Source: Paractinoplanes rishiriensis
Lineage (GTDB): Bacteria; Actinomycetota; Actinomycetes; Mycobacteriales; Micromonosporaceae
Reading direction: 5' to 3'
DNA length: 38,322 nucleotides
Assembly: GCF_016862375.1 (NCBI RefSeq)
Contig: NZ_BOMV01000120.1
Coordinates: 1 to 38,322, forward strand
Positions 1 to 7,320 of the stretch are shown here, in pieces. The first letter of the stretch is position 1, and the number at the start of each line of letters is the position of its first letter. A model generated the notes under the pieces. It was not told where the DNA came from, searched no databases, and worked only from the letters and a program-made list of their open reading frames with translations. The position numbers were made by a program, and so were the translations under genes.

Positions 1-354
1 GAGGGTGCCGTCGGTGCGCACGGCGCAGGTGTAGCTGGTGCCGGCGTCGACGCTGGCCCAGGTGGTGGCGGTGCCGATCGGGGTGGGTGCGGCGACGTTG
101 GTGGTGCTGCCGTTGCCGACCTGGCCGCTGTAGTTGCCGCCCCAGCACCGCAGGGTGCCGTCGGCGGGGATGGTACAGCTGTGCCCGTAACCCGCGGCGA
201 CCTTGACACCGGCCGGACCGGCCAGCACCTCGTCGTCGGCGGACGCCGTGCCGATCACTGCGCCGATCCCGGCCGCGGCGATTGCGGCTGCCGTGCCCGC
301 CACCGCGATTAGGCGCTTCAGCGAACGCCGTCGACCATCTTGAAATTTGCTCAT
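1..354 (-). CDS. Secreted RCC1-repeat protein, N-terminal fragment
   Basis: The first 118 codons of a gene that runs off the left edge. It starts at an ATG preceded by GGGAGAA at a normal distance. Residues 1-40 form a signal peptide with a basic start (KFQDGRRRSLKR), an Ala/Ile-rich core and a TASA cleavage site. The mature part reads AAGYGHSCTIPADGTLRCWG, then a second unit around SYTCAVRTDGTL. This is the RCC1/regulator-of-chromosome-condensation beta-propeller repeat common in secreted actinobacterial proteins. Such propellers usually bind proteins or surfaces, and the partner cannot be read from the fragment. Repeat number and any C-terminal domain are unknown because of the cut. Confidence 0.8.
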   Translation of the reverse strand, partial: MSKFQDGRRRSLKRLIAVAGTAAAIAAAGIGAVIGTASADDEVLAGPAGVKVAAGYGHSCTIPADGTLRCWGGNYSGQVGNGSTTNVAAPTPIGTATTWASVDAGTSYTCAVRTDGTL

Positions 355-690
355 GTGCCCGTTTTTCTCCCAATGACGTCGATGCATATGCAATGGTGGC
401 GACGTTGCCACTAGGGTCGCCGGGCGCGACCCCTCGTTCATAGCATCGACATTCGACATTGACTACAAGCAATGCATCCTAATCCAGATCCTGGTGCGTG
501 CAGACGAACAGCATGGTGTCGACCTCGATCGACCGGGCGGCGTCCGCCGGGTGTGCCGTCCGAAATCGTCCGGGAATCACCGTGAGGGTGGTGCGGTGCC
601 GCAAAGTTGGTGTCAGGACGGCACGAGGGGCGGCTTGAGCAAACGGGGGGATCCCACCCACGGGACCGGTGGGATCGGCCCAAGCGCCCC
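355..690. other. Intergenic region with a candidate promoter for the RCC1 gene
   Basis: No convincing gene lies between the two minus-strand genes; the short open frames here lack start signals and family resemblance. On the minus strand, TTGTAG (463-468) and TGCTAT (440-445) are 17 bp apart and could be the -35 and -10 of the RCC1 gene, leaving a leader of roughly 75 nt. The other end holds the terminator of the STAND gene, listed separately. Confidence 0.35.
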
Positions 691-692
691 TC
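625..692 (-). terminator. Hairpin terminator of the STAND/TPR gene
   Basis: GATCCCACC (650-658) and GGTGGGATC (668-676) form a perfect 9-bp stem with a 9-nt loop, starting about 15 nt after the stop codon on the minus strand. An outer imperfect pairing, GAGGGGCGGCTTG (625-637) with CAAGCGCCCCTC (681-692), can extend it. There is no clear T-run, as is common for actinobacterial terminators. Confidence 0.6.
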
Positions 693-3243
693 ACCGTCCG
701 CCAAGGCGGGCGCGGAGCGCATCGGCCTCGGGCAGGCCCAACTCGGAGTAGAGGGCCAGCGCCCGTTCGTCGTGCTCCCGCGCCTGCTCGGCGTTGCCGA
801 GGGCGCGGTGTGCCGCACCCAGCCCGGCGAGGGCGCGGGCCTGCTCGTCGCGGGCCTCGTCCTCGGTAGCGATGGCGAGAGCGGCCGTGTGGTGATCGAG
901 GGAGGCGGCGTGGTTTCCGGCGAGGTGGGCGGCTTCGCCGAGACCATTGCGGGCGTACGCCTCGCCGAACCGGTAACCCGACTGCCGGCTGATCGTCAGG
1001 GCCTCCAGGTAGAGATCGTGGGCCCGGTCGGCGTCGCCCATCCGGGTGTGCAGCATGCCGAGGCTCTCCAGCGAGTCGGCCTCACCGAGTTTGCTGCCCA
1101 GTTCCCGGTAGAGATCCAGGCCCTGTTGCAGGTGCACGGCGGCCGCCTCGTAACGGCCCGAGCGCATCTCGATCTCGCCGAGGCCGTTGAGCGTGCCGGC
1201 CTCGCCGGTGCGGTGGCCGATCTCGCGGGCCAGGGCCAGCACCTCGGTGAACGTCTCGGCGGCCGCCTCGTAGTGACCCAGCCGGCCCTCGACGTTGCCG
1301 AGGTTGCGCATCGCGCCGGCCTCGCCGGACCGGTTGCCCATCTGCCGGTGCAGCAGGATGGCCCGCCGGTAGTGGTCGCTGGCGCCCGGGAAGTTGCCGG
1401 ACTGCTCGGCGGCCATGCCGAGGTTGTTGCTGGCGCGAGCCTGCCCGGTCAGGTCGTCGGCCTCGCGGAACAGCCGCAGGCCGCGCTCGAAGTGCTCGAT
1501 GGCGGGGACGAGCTGGCCGAGGTGCAGGTAGGCCACGCCGAGGTCGGTGAGGGCGTGCGCCTCGGCGGTCGGGTCGTCGTTGGCGCGGGCGGCCTGGTGG
1601 GCGTACCCGTGCACGGTCAGCGCGTCGTTGTAGTGCCCGCCGTCGAAGTAGCGGAACAGCACCCGGGGCAACTGGGTGCCATGCGCCAGCCAGCCGTTGG
1701 TGGTGGCGTGCGCAACGACCGCGATCAGGGTGGGCCGCTCGGCGTCCAGCCACTCCCGCGCGCCGTCCGCGTTGCGCAGCTCCGGGGTCGGCTGGCCGCC
1801 CTCGGCGATCTTGGGTCGCAGGTAGCTCTCGGCCGGGTAGAGGATGTCCATGGCGGCCGACGCGGTCGCCAGGTAGTGGTCGAACAGGCGGGTCAGCGCG
1901 TTGCGGCGCTCCGATGGTCGTTCCTCGTCGCCGGCCCGCAGGATCGCGTACGCGCGCACCAGGTCGTGGAAGGTGTACCGGCCGGGGGCGGCGGGCTGCA
2001 GCAGGTGGTCGCCGAGCAGGTGTCCGAGCAGCGTGCGCGCGGTGTCCACGTCGAGGTCGGCCAGCGCGGCCGCCGCGTACGCGTCAAAATCCTGGCCCGG
2101 ATGCAGCGCGAGCAACCGCAGCAGCCGCCGTTGCTCGGCGGTCAGGTGCTGATAGGAGAGATCGAGCGCAAGCTCGACGCCGGACTCCAGGCGCCGGTCG
2201 CGGTGCCGCTCGTCGAGGCGGTCGGCGTGGTCGGTGAGGGTCCAGCCCGGCGTGCCGCGGATGTGCCCGGTGACCAGGCTGAGCGCCAGCGGCAGGTAGC
2301 CGCAGCGCCGGGCGATGCGGGCCGCGGCCTCCGGATCGCCGCCGGGCGGGACGTCGGGCACCGCCCCGAGCAGGAACGCGACGGCCTCGCCGGGGGCGAA
2401 GACGTCCACCGTGAGCTGCGTCGTCGAGTGCAGGCCGTCGAGGCTGCGCCGGCTGGTGACCAGGGCCAGGCAGCCCGGTGTGGCCGGCAGCAGCGGGCCG
2501 ACCTGCTCGGCGCCGGCGGCGTTGTCGAGCAGGACGAGCGTGCGGGTGCCGGCCAGCAGCCGGCGGTAGAGCGCGGACCGTTCGTCGAGGTCGTGCGGCA
2601 CCTGCTGGCCGGTCACCCCGAGCAGCCGCAGGAAGCCGTCGAGCACCGCGCCCGGGTCGGCCGGCGGCTGGGCCGGGTCGGGGTGGAAGCCGCGCAGGTT
2701 GACGAACAGCACCCGCTCGAACGGCTCCGCCCGGTGCAGCAGGTGACCCGCGTGCACCGCGAGCTGGGTCTTGCCGACGCCCGCCATGCCCTCGATGGCC
2801 GAGATGACCACCGCGGCGCCGGCCCGGGTAGCGTTGCGCAACTGGTCGAGCTCGCCGCGCCTCCCGGTGAACCCGGCCAGGTCGGGCGGCAGCCTGTCCT
2901 GCACGCGGACCTGCGACGACGCCTCGATCTCGCCGCCCACGACGCGCAGCGCCTGACGCCACTGGGCCACGTATCCGGTGTCCGCGCGCATGGCCTGCAC
3001 CACCGCGATCACCAGGTCGGCGTTGACCCGGCGGCGCCCGGTGCGGAAGCAGTCCGCGACGGTCGACCGGCGCGCCAGCTCGGCGGCGGGCCGGCCCTCG
3101 GCGGTCCAGGCGGCGTTGACCCGTTCCTTGATGGTCTCGTACGACGGATCGCCCGCCCAGATCTTGAGCAGCCGCAGGCGCTCGACCAGGTCGTCCAGGG
3201 TCGCGGCCGACGCCGGGTCGGGCGGCGTCGTGAACGTACTCAT
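691..3243 (-). CDS. STAND-type NTPase with HTH-like N-terminus and C-terminal TPR repeats
   Basis: An 850-residue cytoplasmic protein. The chosen start (MSTFTTPPDP) has GGAGG five bases upstream; a longer frame adds 23 residues without a ribosome site. Residues 15-100 form the helical, XRE-like N-terminal module typical of actinobacterial AfsR/NB-ARC proteins. An NB-ARC ATPase follows: Walker A GMAGVGKT at 152-159, kinase-2 RTLVLLDNA, an ALVTSRR sensor, and a GYLPLALSL motif. Residues from about 500 to the end are tandem TPRs (LGxAYxxLGxxxxAIxxxxxAL-type). STAND proteins are ATP-driven switches that oligomerise on ligand binding, here presumably sensed by the TPRs. The ligand and output are unknown. 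It is divergent from the DinB gene. Confidence 0.88.
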   Translation of the reverse strand: MSTFTTPPDPASAATLDDLVERLRLLKIWAGDPSYETIKERVNAAWTAEGRPAAELARRSTVADCFRTGRRRVNADLVIAVVQAMRADTGYVAQWRQALRVVGGEIEASSQVRVQDRLPPDLAGFTGRRGELDQLRNATRAGAAVVISAIEGMAGVGKTQLAVHAGHLLHRAEPFERVLFVNLRGFHPDPAQPPADPGAVLDGFLRLLGVTGQQVPHDLDERSALYRRLLAGTRTLVLLDNAAGAEQVGPLLPATPGCLALVTSRRSLDGLHSTTQLTVDVFAPGEAVAFLLGAVPDVPPGGDPEAAARIARRCGYLPLALSLVTGHIRGTPGWTLTDHADRLDERHRDRRLESGVELALDLSYQHLTAEQRRLLRLLALHPGQDFDAYAAAALADLDVDTARTLLGHLLGDHLLQPAAPGRYTFHDLVRAYAILRAGDEERPSERRNALTRLFDHYLATASAAMDILYPAESYLRPKIAEGGQPTPELRNADGAREWLDAERPTLIAVVAHATTNGWLAHGTQLPRVLFRYFDGGHYNDALTVHGYAHQAARANDDPTAEAHALTDLGVAYLHLGQLVPAIEHFERGLRLFREADDLTGQARASNNLGMAAEQSGNFPGASDHYRRAILLHRQMGNRSGEAGAMRNLGNVEGRLGHYEAAAETFTEVLALAREIGHRTGEAGTLNGLGEIEMRSGRYEAAAVHLQQGLDLYRELGSKLGEADSLESLGMLHTRMGDADRAHDLYLEALTISRQSGYRFGEAYARNGLGEAAHLAGNHAASLDHHTAALAIATEDEARDEQARALAGLGAAHRALGNAEQAREHDERALALYSELGLPEADALRARLGGR

Positions 3244-3298
3244 GGCCCTCCACAGTGGAAATCGACATTTTAGCGGCCGGTTGTGACAGTCTGCCGTG
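3244..3298. promoter_or_regulatory. Short divergent promoter region (STAND gene / DinB gene)
   Basis: Only 55 bp separate the two start codons. On the minus strand TAAAAT (3267-3272) is a good -10 hexamer about 25 bp before the STAND start, but no convincing -35 is seen. The plus-strand gene has no Shine-Dalgarno sequence next to its GTG/ATG pair and may be leaderless. Confidence 0.3.
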
Positions 3299-3880
3299 AT
3301 GGAGGATCCCAAGGCCGCCCTCGTCTTCTACCTGACGCGGGGGCGCGAGGCGTTGATCTGGAAGACCGAGAACCTTTCCGAGTACGACGTGCGCCGGCCG
3401 CTGGTGCCGACCGGCACCAACCTGCTCGGGCTGCTCAAGCACGTCACCGGTGTGGTCGCCGGATACTTCGGCGAGTGCTTCGGCCGGCCGTTCCCGGAGC
3501 CGCTGCCGTGGATGGCCGAGGACGCCGAGCCGAACGCCGACATGTGGGCCACCGAGGACGAGTCCCGCGACCACATCGTCGCCCTCTACCACCGCGCCTG
3601 GGACCACGCCGAGGCCACCATCGCCGCGCTGCCGCTCGACGCCACCGGCGAGGTTCCGTGGTGGCCGGCCGACCGCAACCGCCCGACCCTGCACCGCGTG
3701 CTGATCCACATGATCGCCGAAACCGAACGGCACACCGGCCAGGCCGACATCGTCCGGGAACTCGTCGACGGCGCGGCCGGCGCCCGGGCCGAGTTCTCCA
3801 ACCTGCCGGACCGTGACACCGCGTGGTGGACGGCGTATCACGCCCGGTTGGAGCAGGCGGCCCGGGCGGCGTCCGGCTGA
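3299..3880 (+). CDS. DinB/DUF664-family protein
   Basis: A 193-residue soluble protein. Start choice is between GTG 3296 and the next codon ATG 3299; neither has a ribosome site. It shows the DinB-like four-helix pattern: LLGLLKHVTGVVAGYFGECF near residue 45, and HRVLIHMIAETERHTGQAD near residue 140. The spaced histidines (in KHV, IHM and ERH) match the metal-binding triad of the DinB/YfiT superfamily. Relatives include thiol-dependent transferases (mycothiol or bacillithiol S-transferases) and many proteins of unknown role. In an actinomycete a mycothiol-linked detoxification role is possible but inferred. It ends 5 bp from the convergent monooxygenase gene. Confidence 0.8.
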   Translation: MEDPKAALVFYLTRGREALIWKTENLSEYDVRRPLVPTGTNLLGLLKHVTGVVAGYFGECFGRPFPEPLPWMAEDAEPNADMWATEDESRDHIVALYHRAWDHAEATIAALPLDATGEVPWWPADRNRPTLHRVLIHMIAETERHTGQADIVRELVDGAAGARAEFSNLPDRDTAWWTAYHARLEQAARAASG

Positions 3881-3885
3881 CCGGG

Positions 3886-5280
3886 CTACGACGGCTTGCC
3901 GAACCAGCGGGCCAGGTGGTCCTCCAGGTCCTGCTGGTCGTCGCCGATCCAGGCGACGTGGCCGTCGGGGCGCAGCAGGAGGCCCGGAACGTCCAGGACC
4001 GCGGTGCGATCCGCGAGGTGGTCGACCCGGTCCGACCAGCCGCCCGCGGTCAGGCGTCCGGTGCGGTCCAGCAGCAGGCCGCGGCCGCGGTGCAGCAGAT
4101 CGTAGAGGCGGCCGCGTTCGACCTCGACGTCGGGCAGGCGCCGGCCGAGCAGGTCGGGGCCCGGGCCGAAGTCGTAGCGGATGCCGATCCCGCTGATCTT
4201 CTCGGTCAGATAGCGGTTCACCTCGTCGAAGTCCATCAGTTCGGCGAGCAGTTCGCGCGCCGCCCGCGCGCCCGGTTCGGGGGACCCCAGCGCCGTCTGG
4301 GCGCGGGTGTTGTCCAGCACGTCGGCGGCGACCGGATGCCGTTCGGTGTGATAGGTGTCCAGCAGCGTTCCGGGTGCCCAGCCGCGGACCTCTGCGGCCA
4401 GTTTCCAGCCGAGGTTGACCGCGTCCTGCACGCCCAGGTTCAGGCCCTGCCCGCCGAGGGGTGGATGGATGTGTGCCGCGTCGCCGGCCAGCAGCACCCG
4501 CCCGACCCGATACCGGTCGGCCAGCCGGGTGGCATCGCCGAAGCGGGACAACCAGCGCGGCGAATGGACGCCGAAATCGGTGCCGGCAATGGCGCGTAAC
4601 CGCTGCCGGAAATCGTCGAGGGTGGGCGGTTCGGCGCGGTCGCTGACTCCCGCGGCGGGGACCACGACCCGATAGACGCCGGCGCCCGCGGGCCGGAGAT
4701 GGACGCGGCGGTCGGTGATTTCCGCCGGCGGCGCGGCCAATCCCATCTCGCCCATCAGTGTCTCGGTGCGCGCGGGCTCGCCGGGGAATCCGACGCCGAG
4801 CAGTTTGCGTACCGTACTGTGCGCGCCGTCGCAGCCGACGAAATAGCGTGACCGCAGCCGTTCGCCGCCGGCCAGTTCGACGGTCACCCCGTCGTCGTCC
4901 GGCTCGAAGCCGGTCACCGCGGCACCGTGCCGGACCTGCGCACCCCGTTCGATCGCATGTGCTTCGAGCAGGTCGACGATGACCGGCTGCGGAATGCCCA
5001 GCAGATACGCGTACGCGGTATCCAGGTTCTCGGGCGCGGGTTTGTCGATGGCGGCGAAGTAGGCGCCGGCCGGACGCTGCCGTCCCCGTTCGAGAATGCG
5101 TTCCAGCAGCCCGCGCATCGCCATCAGTTCGATGCTGCGAATATGCAGCCCGACGATGCGGGCCGCGGATACGGGTTCGGTTTCCTTTTCCAGCACGAGG
5201 ACCCGCACGTCGTGCAGCCGCAATTCGGCGGCCAGCATCGCACCGGCCGGCCCGCACCCGGCAATGATCACGTCAAACAT
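3886..5280 (-). CDS. rox: FAD-dependent aromatic monooxygenase, rifamycin monooxygenase (Rox)-like
   Basis: A 464-residue class A flavoprotein hydroxylase. Landmarks: dinucleotide-binding GCGPAGAMLA at residues 8-17 (GxGxxG), the DG motif VGCDGAHSTVRK, and the GD motif LLAGDAAHIHPPLGGQGLNL. From memory, long stretches (ELRLHxVRxxVLEK, GTDFGVHSPRWLSRFGDATR, NTRAQ, LLRPDGHV) closely follow the rifamycin monooxygenases of Nocardia and Streptomyces. Those enzymes oxidise the naphthohydroquinone of rifamycins, leading to inactivation. Other PheA/TfdB-type polyketide hydroxylases remain possible. The start MFDVIIAG has GAAAGG 8 nt upstream; an upstream in-frame extension of 28 codons is less likely. 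A leader peptide and hairpin precede it. No biosynthetic cluster is nearby, so resistance or scavenging is the likeliest job. Confidence 0.85.
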   Translation of the reverse strand: MFDVIIAGCGPAGAMLAAELRLHDVRVLVLEKETEPVSAARIVGLHIRSIELMAMRGLLERILERGRQRPAGAYFAAIDKPAPENLDTAYAYLLGIPQPVIVDLLEAHAIERGAQVRHGAAVTGFEPDDDGVTVELAGGERLRSRYFVGCDGAHSTVRKLLGVGFPGEPARTETLMGEMGLAAPPAEITDRRVHLRPAGAGVYRVVVPAAGVSDRAEPPTLDDFRQRLRAIAGTDFGVHSPRWLSRFGDATRLADRYRVGRVLLAGDAAHIHPPLGGQGLNLGVQDAVNLGWKLAAEVRGWAPGTLLDTYHTERHPVAADVLDNTRAQTALGSPEPGARAARELLAELMDFDEVNRYLTEKISGIGIRYDFGPGPDLLGRRLPDVEVERGRLYDLLHRGRGLLLDRTGRLTAGGWSDRVDHLADRTAVLDVPGLLLRPDGHVAWIGDDQQDLEDHLARWFGKPS

Positions 5281-5293
5281 CGGTGTTGCCTTT

Positions 5294-5314
5294 CGGGAGT
5301 GTCCGGCGCTCCCG
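5294..5314 (-). promoter_or_regulatory. Hairpin next to the rox ribosome-binding site
   Basis: CGGGAG (5294-5299) and CTCCCG (5309-5314) pair perfectly across 9 nt. In the minus-strand transcript this hairpin lies between the leader-peptide stop and the rox Shine-Dalgarno GAAAGG (5289-5294), touching the latter by one base. It could influence rox translation depending on ribosome position in the leader. Confidence 0.45.
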
Positions 5315-5321
5315 GCGACAC

Positions 5322-5381
5322 CTACGTCAATCGCCCGACCGTGACGGAAAGGGGGAGCACCCACGTCGATACAGTGCGCAT
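5322..5381 (-). CDS. Putative 19-residue leader peptide upstream of rox
   Basis: An ATG is preceded at six bases by AGGAGGTGA (5388-5396), the strongest Shine-Dalgarno sequence seen near any start here. It opens a 19-codon frame: MRTVSTWVLPLSVTVGRLT, then TAG. It ends 41 bp before the rox start, with a 6-bp hairpin in between. A near-perfect ribosome site on a tiny frame ahead of a resistance-type enzyme resembles leader peptides that control downstream translation or termination. No family match is recognised. There is no run of one amino acid that would suggest charged-tRNA sensing; drug or transcription-speed sensing is inference. It could also be a chance frame. Confidence 0.55.
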   Translation of the reverse strand: MRTVSTWVLPLSVTVGRLT

Positions 5382-5517
5382 GGGTCTCACCTCCTCGGGC
5401 GGTGTCAAGGTCAGCTGCAAGTTACCGGCTTTTCCGCCCGACGTACAGTGAGGCGATGTCTTCCGTGGATCGCGCCGAGGCCATCCTGCGGGGGCCATCC
5501 GCCGCTGGCACCAGGAT

Positions 5518-5613
5518 TGACCGCCGGGCGGATATCTGACGGCACCTGGATGCGCGGGGTCAAAGTCCGGGTGGACGGAGCAGATTTGACCGCTGCGGTC
5601 AGGATCTGACCGC
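5518..5613 (+). promoter_or_regulatory. TGACCGC operator-like repeats upstream of the VOC gene
   Basis: TGACCGCTGCGGTCA at 5587-5601 is a perfect 15-bp palindrome with a central T. Further half-sites TGACCGC occur at 5518-5524 and 5607-5613. The cluster ends about 20 bp before the VOC start, where a repressor or activator would act. No regulator gene adjoins it. Confidence 0.5.
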
Positions 5614-5634
5614 AATAGCGGGCAAGATGGCCTC

Positions 5635-6012
5635 ATGACAGCGACGTGGAAGATTGAGCTCATCCCCGTGCCGGTGACCGACGTCGACCGGGCCAAGGAG
5701 TTCTACGAGCGGATCGGATTCAACGCGGACCACGATCATCAGGTGCATGACAAGCTGCGGTTCGTGCAGCTCACCCCGCCCGGGTCGGCGTGTTCGATCG
5801 TGCTGGGCGACGGAATCACCGAGAAGGCGCCGGGCACCCAGGAGATTCAGGTCGTGGTGGCCGACGCCCACGCGGCCCGCCGGCAGCTGGTCGAGGCCGG
5901 CGTGGAGGCCAGCGACGTCGACGTGCAGGCGTGGGGCACCTTCGTCTACTTCCGGGACCCGGACGGGAACAGCTGGTCCCTGCAGGCGATGGACACGCGC
6001 CCGAACGGCTGA
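5635..6012 (+). CDS. VOC-superfamily (glyoxalase/bleomycin-resistance-like) protein
   Basis: 125 residues, the usual size of a single-chain two-module VOC protein. The first beta-alpha-beta-beta-beta module begins ELIPVPVTDVDRAKEFYERI and the second EIQVVVADAHAARRQLVEAG, ending in the hallmark FVYFRDPDGNSWSLQ. Family members use the paired modules to bind a divalent metal or a hydrophobic ligand; roles range from dioxygenases to drug-binding proteins. The Glu in the final module and the His/Gln positions are compatible with metal binding but the substrate cannot be read. The gene is 19 bp upstream of the serine hydrolase and probably cotranscribed with it. Confidence 0.85.
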   Translation: MTATWKIELIPVPVTDVDRAKEFYERIGFNADHDHQVHDKLRFVQLTPPGSACSIVLGDGITEKAPGTQEIQVVVADAHAARRQLVEAGVEASDVDVQAWGTFVYFRDPDGNSWSLQAMDTRPNG

Positions 6013-6031
6013 ACACCGCTATCTTGGCGGC

Positions 6032-6979
6032 GTGGCAGCTGATGACAAAAGGGGCCGAGTGGTGGCCGGCTACGCGAACGCCGCGGGCGTGACCTGGCTT
6101 GACGATGCGGCCGAGGATGCCGACACGGTGGTGTGCATCGCGTCGGCCGGGAAGTGGATCGTCGCGGCCTGCGTCGCCGTGCTGGTGCGGCAGGGTGATC
6201 TCGATCCCAGCCTGCCGGTGCGGACGCTGCTGCCCGAACTGCCGGACTGGGCCGCGCCGATCCGCCTCCACCACCTGATCCACCACACCAGCGGGCTGCC
6301 CGACAGGGCCGTCATGGACCGGGGCTTCGCCGGCGAGGTGAGCGAGTGGACCAACGAGACCGTGCTCGGCCTGCTGTCGACCATGCCGGAACCGCAGGCC
6401 GAGCCCGGAACGGAGTTCTCCTACTGCACCACCGGCTACGTCTGCCTGACCGAGCTGGTCGAGCGCGCCGGCGGCCGCCCGATCGCCGAGGTCGCCCAGC
6501 AGCACCTGTTCACCCCGCTGGGCATGGCCTCGACGCAGTTCTGGAAAGGCCCCGGGTTGCACCCGCCCACGGTCACCGCCCACCCGCCGTGGCACCCCGG
6601 CGTGCCCGCACCGCAAACCGGCGACGGCGTCTGGTCGACCGCCCGCGACATGCTCCGCTGGGCCGAGGCGATGCAGACCGGCGCGCTCGGCCCCCGCCTC
6701 ACCGCGACGTTGCGCCAGCCCGGAAAACTCAGGGACAACACCATGATCCCGTACGCCTGGGGCGCGTCCATCCTGCCCGGCGGCGAGACCCCGGCGTACG
6801 CCCACCCCGGTTCGTGGCCGGGCTGCCAGACGTACGTGATCACCGCCCCCGCAACCGGCACCGCCGCGGTGGTCATCGCCTACACCGATGACTCCCAGAA
6901 GGCCGAAACCCTGGGCAGAAAGCTAGCCGGCGTCGATCAAGATCCAGGCAGCGACCCGAGTCCCGGCAGATCTAGTTGA
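6032..6979 (+). CDS. Beta-lactamase-fold serine hydrolase (class C / esterase-like)
   Basis: 315 residues from a GTG start 19 bp after the VOC gene. The ribosome site is weak, so the start is tentative; the open frame extends upstream only as an overlap with VOC. The PF00144 motifs are visible: SxxK as SAGK at residues 38-41 (nucleophile Ser38), the YxN-type motif as Tyr131-Cys-Thr (YCTTGY, normally YSN), and HPG at 258-260 in place of KTG/HxG. There is no signal peptide, which argues for a cytoplasmic esterase or amidase rather than a secreted beta-lactamase. The substrate is unknown. The final 15 residues (DPGSDPSPGRSS) look like a low-complexity tail. Confidence 0.82.
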   Translation: MAADDKRGRVVAGYANAAGVTWLDDAAEDADTVVCIASAGKWIVAACVAVLVRQGDLDPSLPVRTLLPELPDWAAPIRLHHLIHHTSGLPDRAVMDRGFAGEVSEWTNETVLGLLSTMPEPQAEPGTEFSYCTTGYVCLTELVERAGGRPIAEVAQQHLFTPLGMASTQFWKGPGLHPPTVTAHPPWHPGVPAPQTGDGVWSTARDMLRWAEAMQTGALGPRLTATLRQPGKLRDNTMIPYAWGASILPGGETPAYAHPGSWPGCQTYVITAPATGTAAVVIAYTDDSQKAETLGRKLAGVDQDPGSDPSPGRSS

Positions 6980-6992
6980 AAACCGCCCTCGT

Positions 6993-7006
6993 TCCGCGCT
7001 CGCGGA
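6993..7006. terminator. Short palindrome at a convergent junction
   Basis: TCCGCG-CT-CGCGGA is a perfect inverted repeat in the 50 bp between two converging genes. It is compact and lacks a T-run, so a terminator role is only a suggestion from its location. Confidence 0.3.
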
Positions 7007-7029
7007 TCTTGGCAGCTCCCTGGACGGAT

Positions 7030-7311
7030 CTAGACGTCGGTCACCTCGATGACGCGTGCGACGGGTGCGGCCTCGCCGACCTGTGACCGTAATGCGAGAC
7101 GCTCCGGATCGGCCATGAAGGCGTCCAGCCCCGCCCGCTGCTGAAAGCGGATCAGGTGCACCTCGGTGTTGCCGTCGGTGCTGCGCGTGCGCCGTTCCAC
7201 CTCGCCGCCGTGCCGGCCCAGCAGGCCGAGCACCGCGTCCTCGTAGCGCCGGCCCTCCTCGGTGTGCCCGGGAGTCATCTCGACGATTGCCACCAGCAGC
7301 AGTCCTGTCAC
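7030..7311 (-). CDS. Small dimeric alpha/beta-barrel (DUF1330/ABM-like) protein
   Basis: 93 residues from a GTG; an internal ATG gives 82 residues (MTPGHTEEG). It shows the ferredoxin-like pattern of the dimeric alpha-beta barrel superfamily: LLLVAIVEMTPGHTEEGRRYEDAVLGLL, a middle strand EVHLIRFQQRAGLDAFMADPERLALR, and a terminal ARVIEVTDV strand. This matches DUF1330-like or antibiotic-biosynthesis-monooxygenase-like proteins, whose members act on small aromatic or haem-like ligands or have no known role. It starts 9 bp after the DUF3500 gene on the same strand and is likely cotranscribed with it. Confidence 0.7.
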   Translation of the reverse strand: MTGLLLVAIVEMTPGHTEEGRRYEDAVLGLLGRHGGEVERRTRSTDGNTEVHLIRFQQRAGLDAFMADPERLALRSQVGEAAPVARVIEVTDV

Positions 7312-7320
7312 ACCGCGAGA

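Noticed and set aside
607..3273. An 888-codon plus-strand frame opposite the STAND gene
   Set aside because: Biased composition with no recognisable fold; the minus strand encodes intact NB-ARC and TPR motifs.
2084..5257. A 1,057-codon minus-strand frame spanning several genes
   Set aside because: It is an out-of-frame reading of the monooxygenase and STAND genes, Arg/Pro/Ala-rich, and crosses an oppositely oriented DinB gene.
5281..5460. Rifampin-associated 19-bp inverted element upstream of rox
   Set aside because: I looked for the known type of element and found only the 6-bp hairpin; nothing close enough to claim.
5456..5527. Short plus-strand frame MSSVDRAEAILRG... with a possible ribosome site
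   Set aside because: It looks vaguely like a regulator N-terminus, and a frame shift would give AIRRWHQD, but the similarity is too weak to call a pseudogene.
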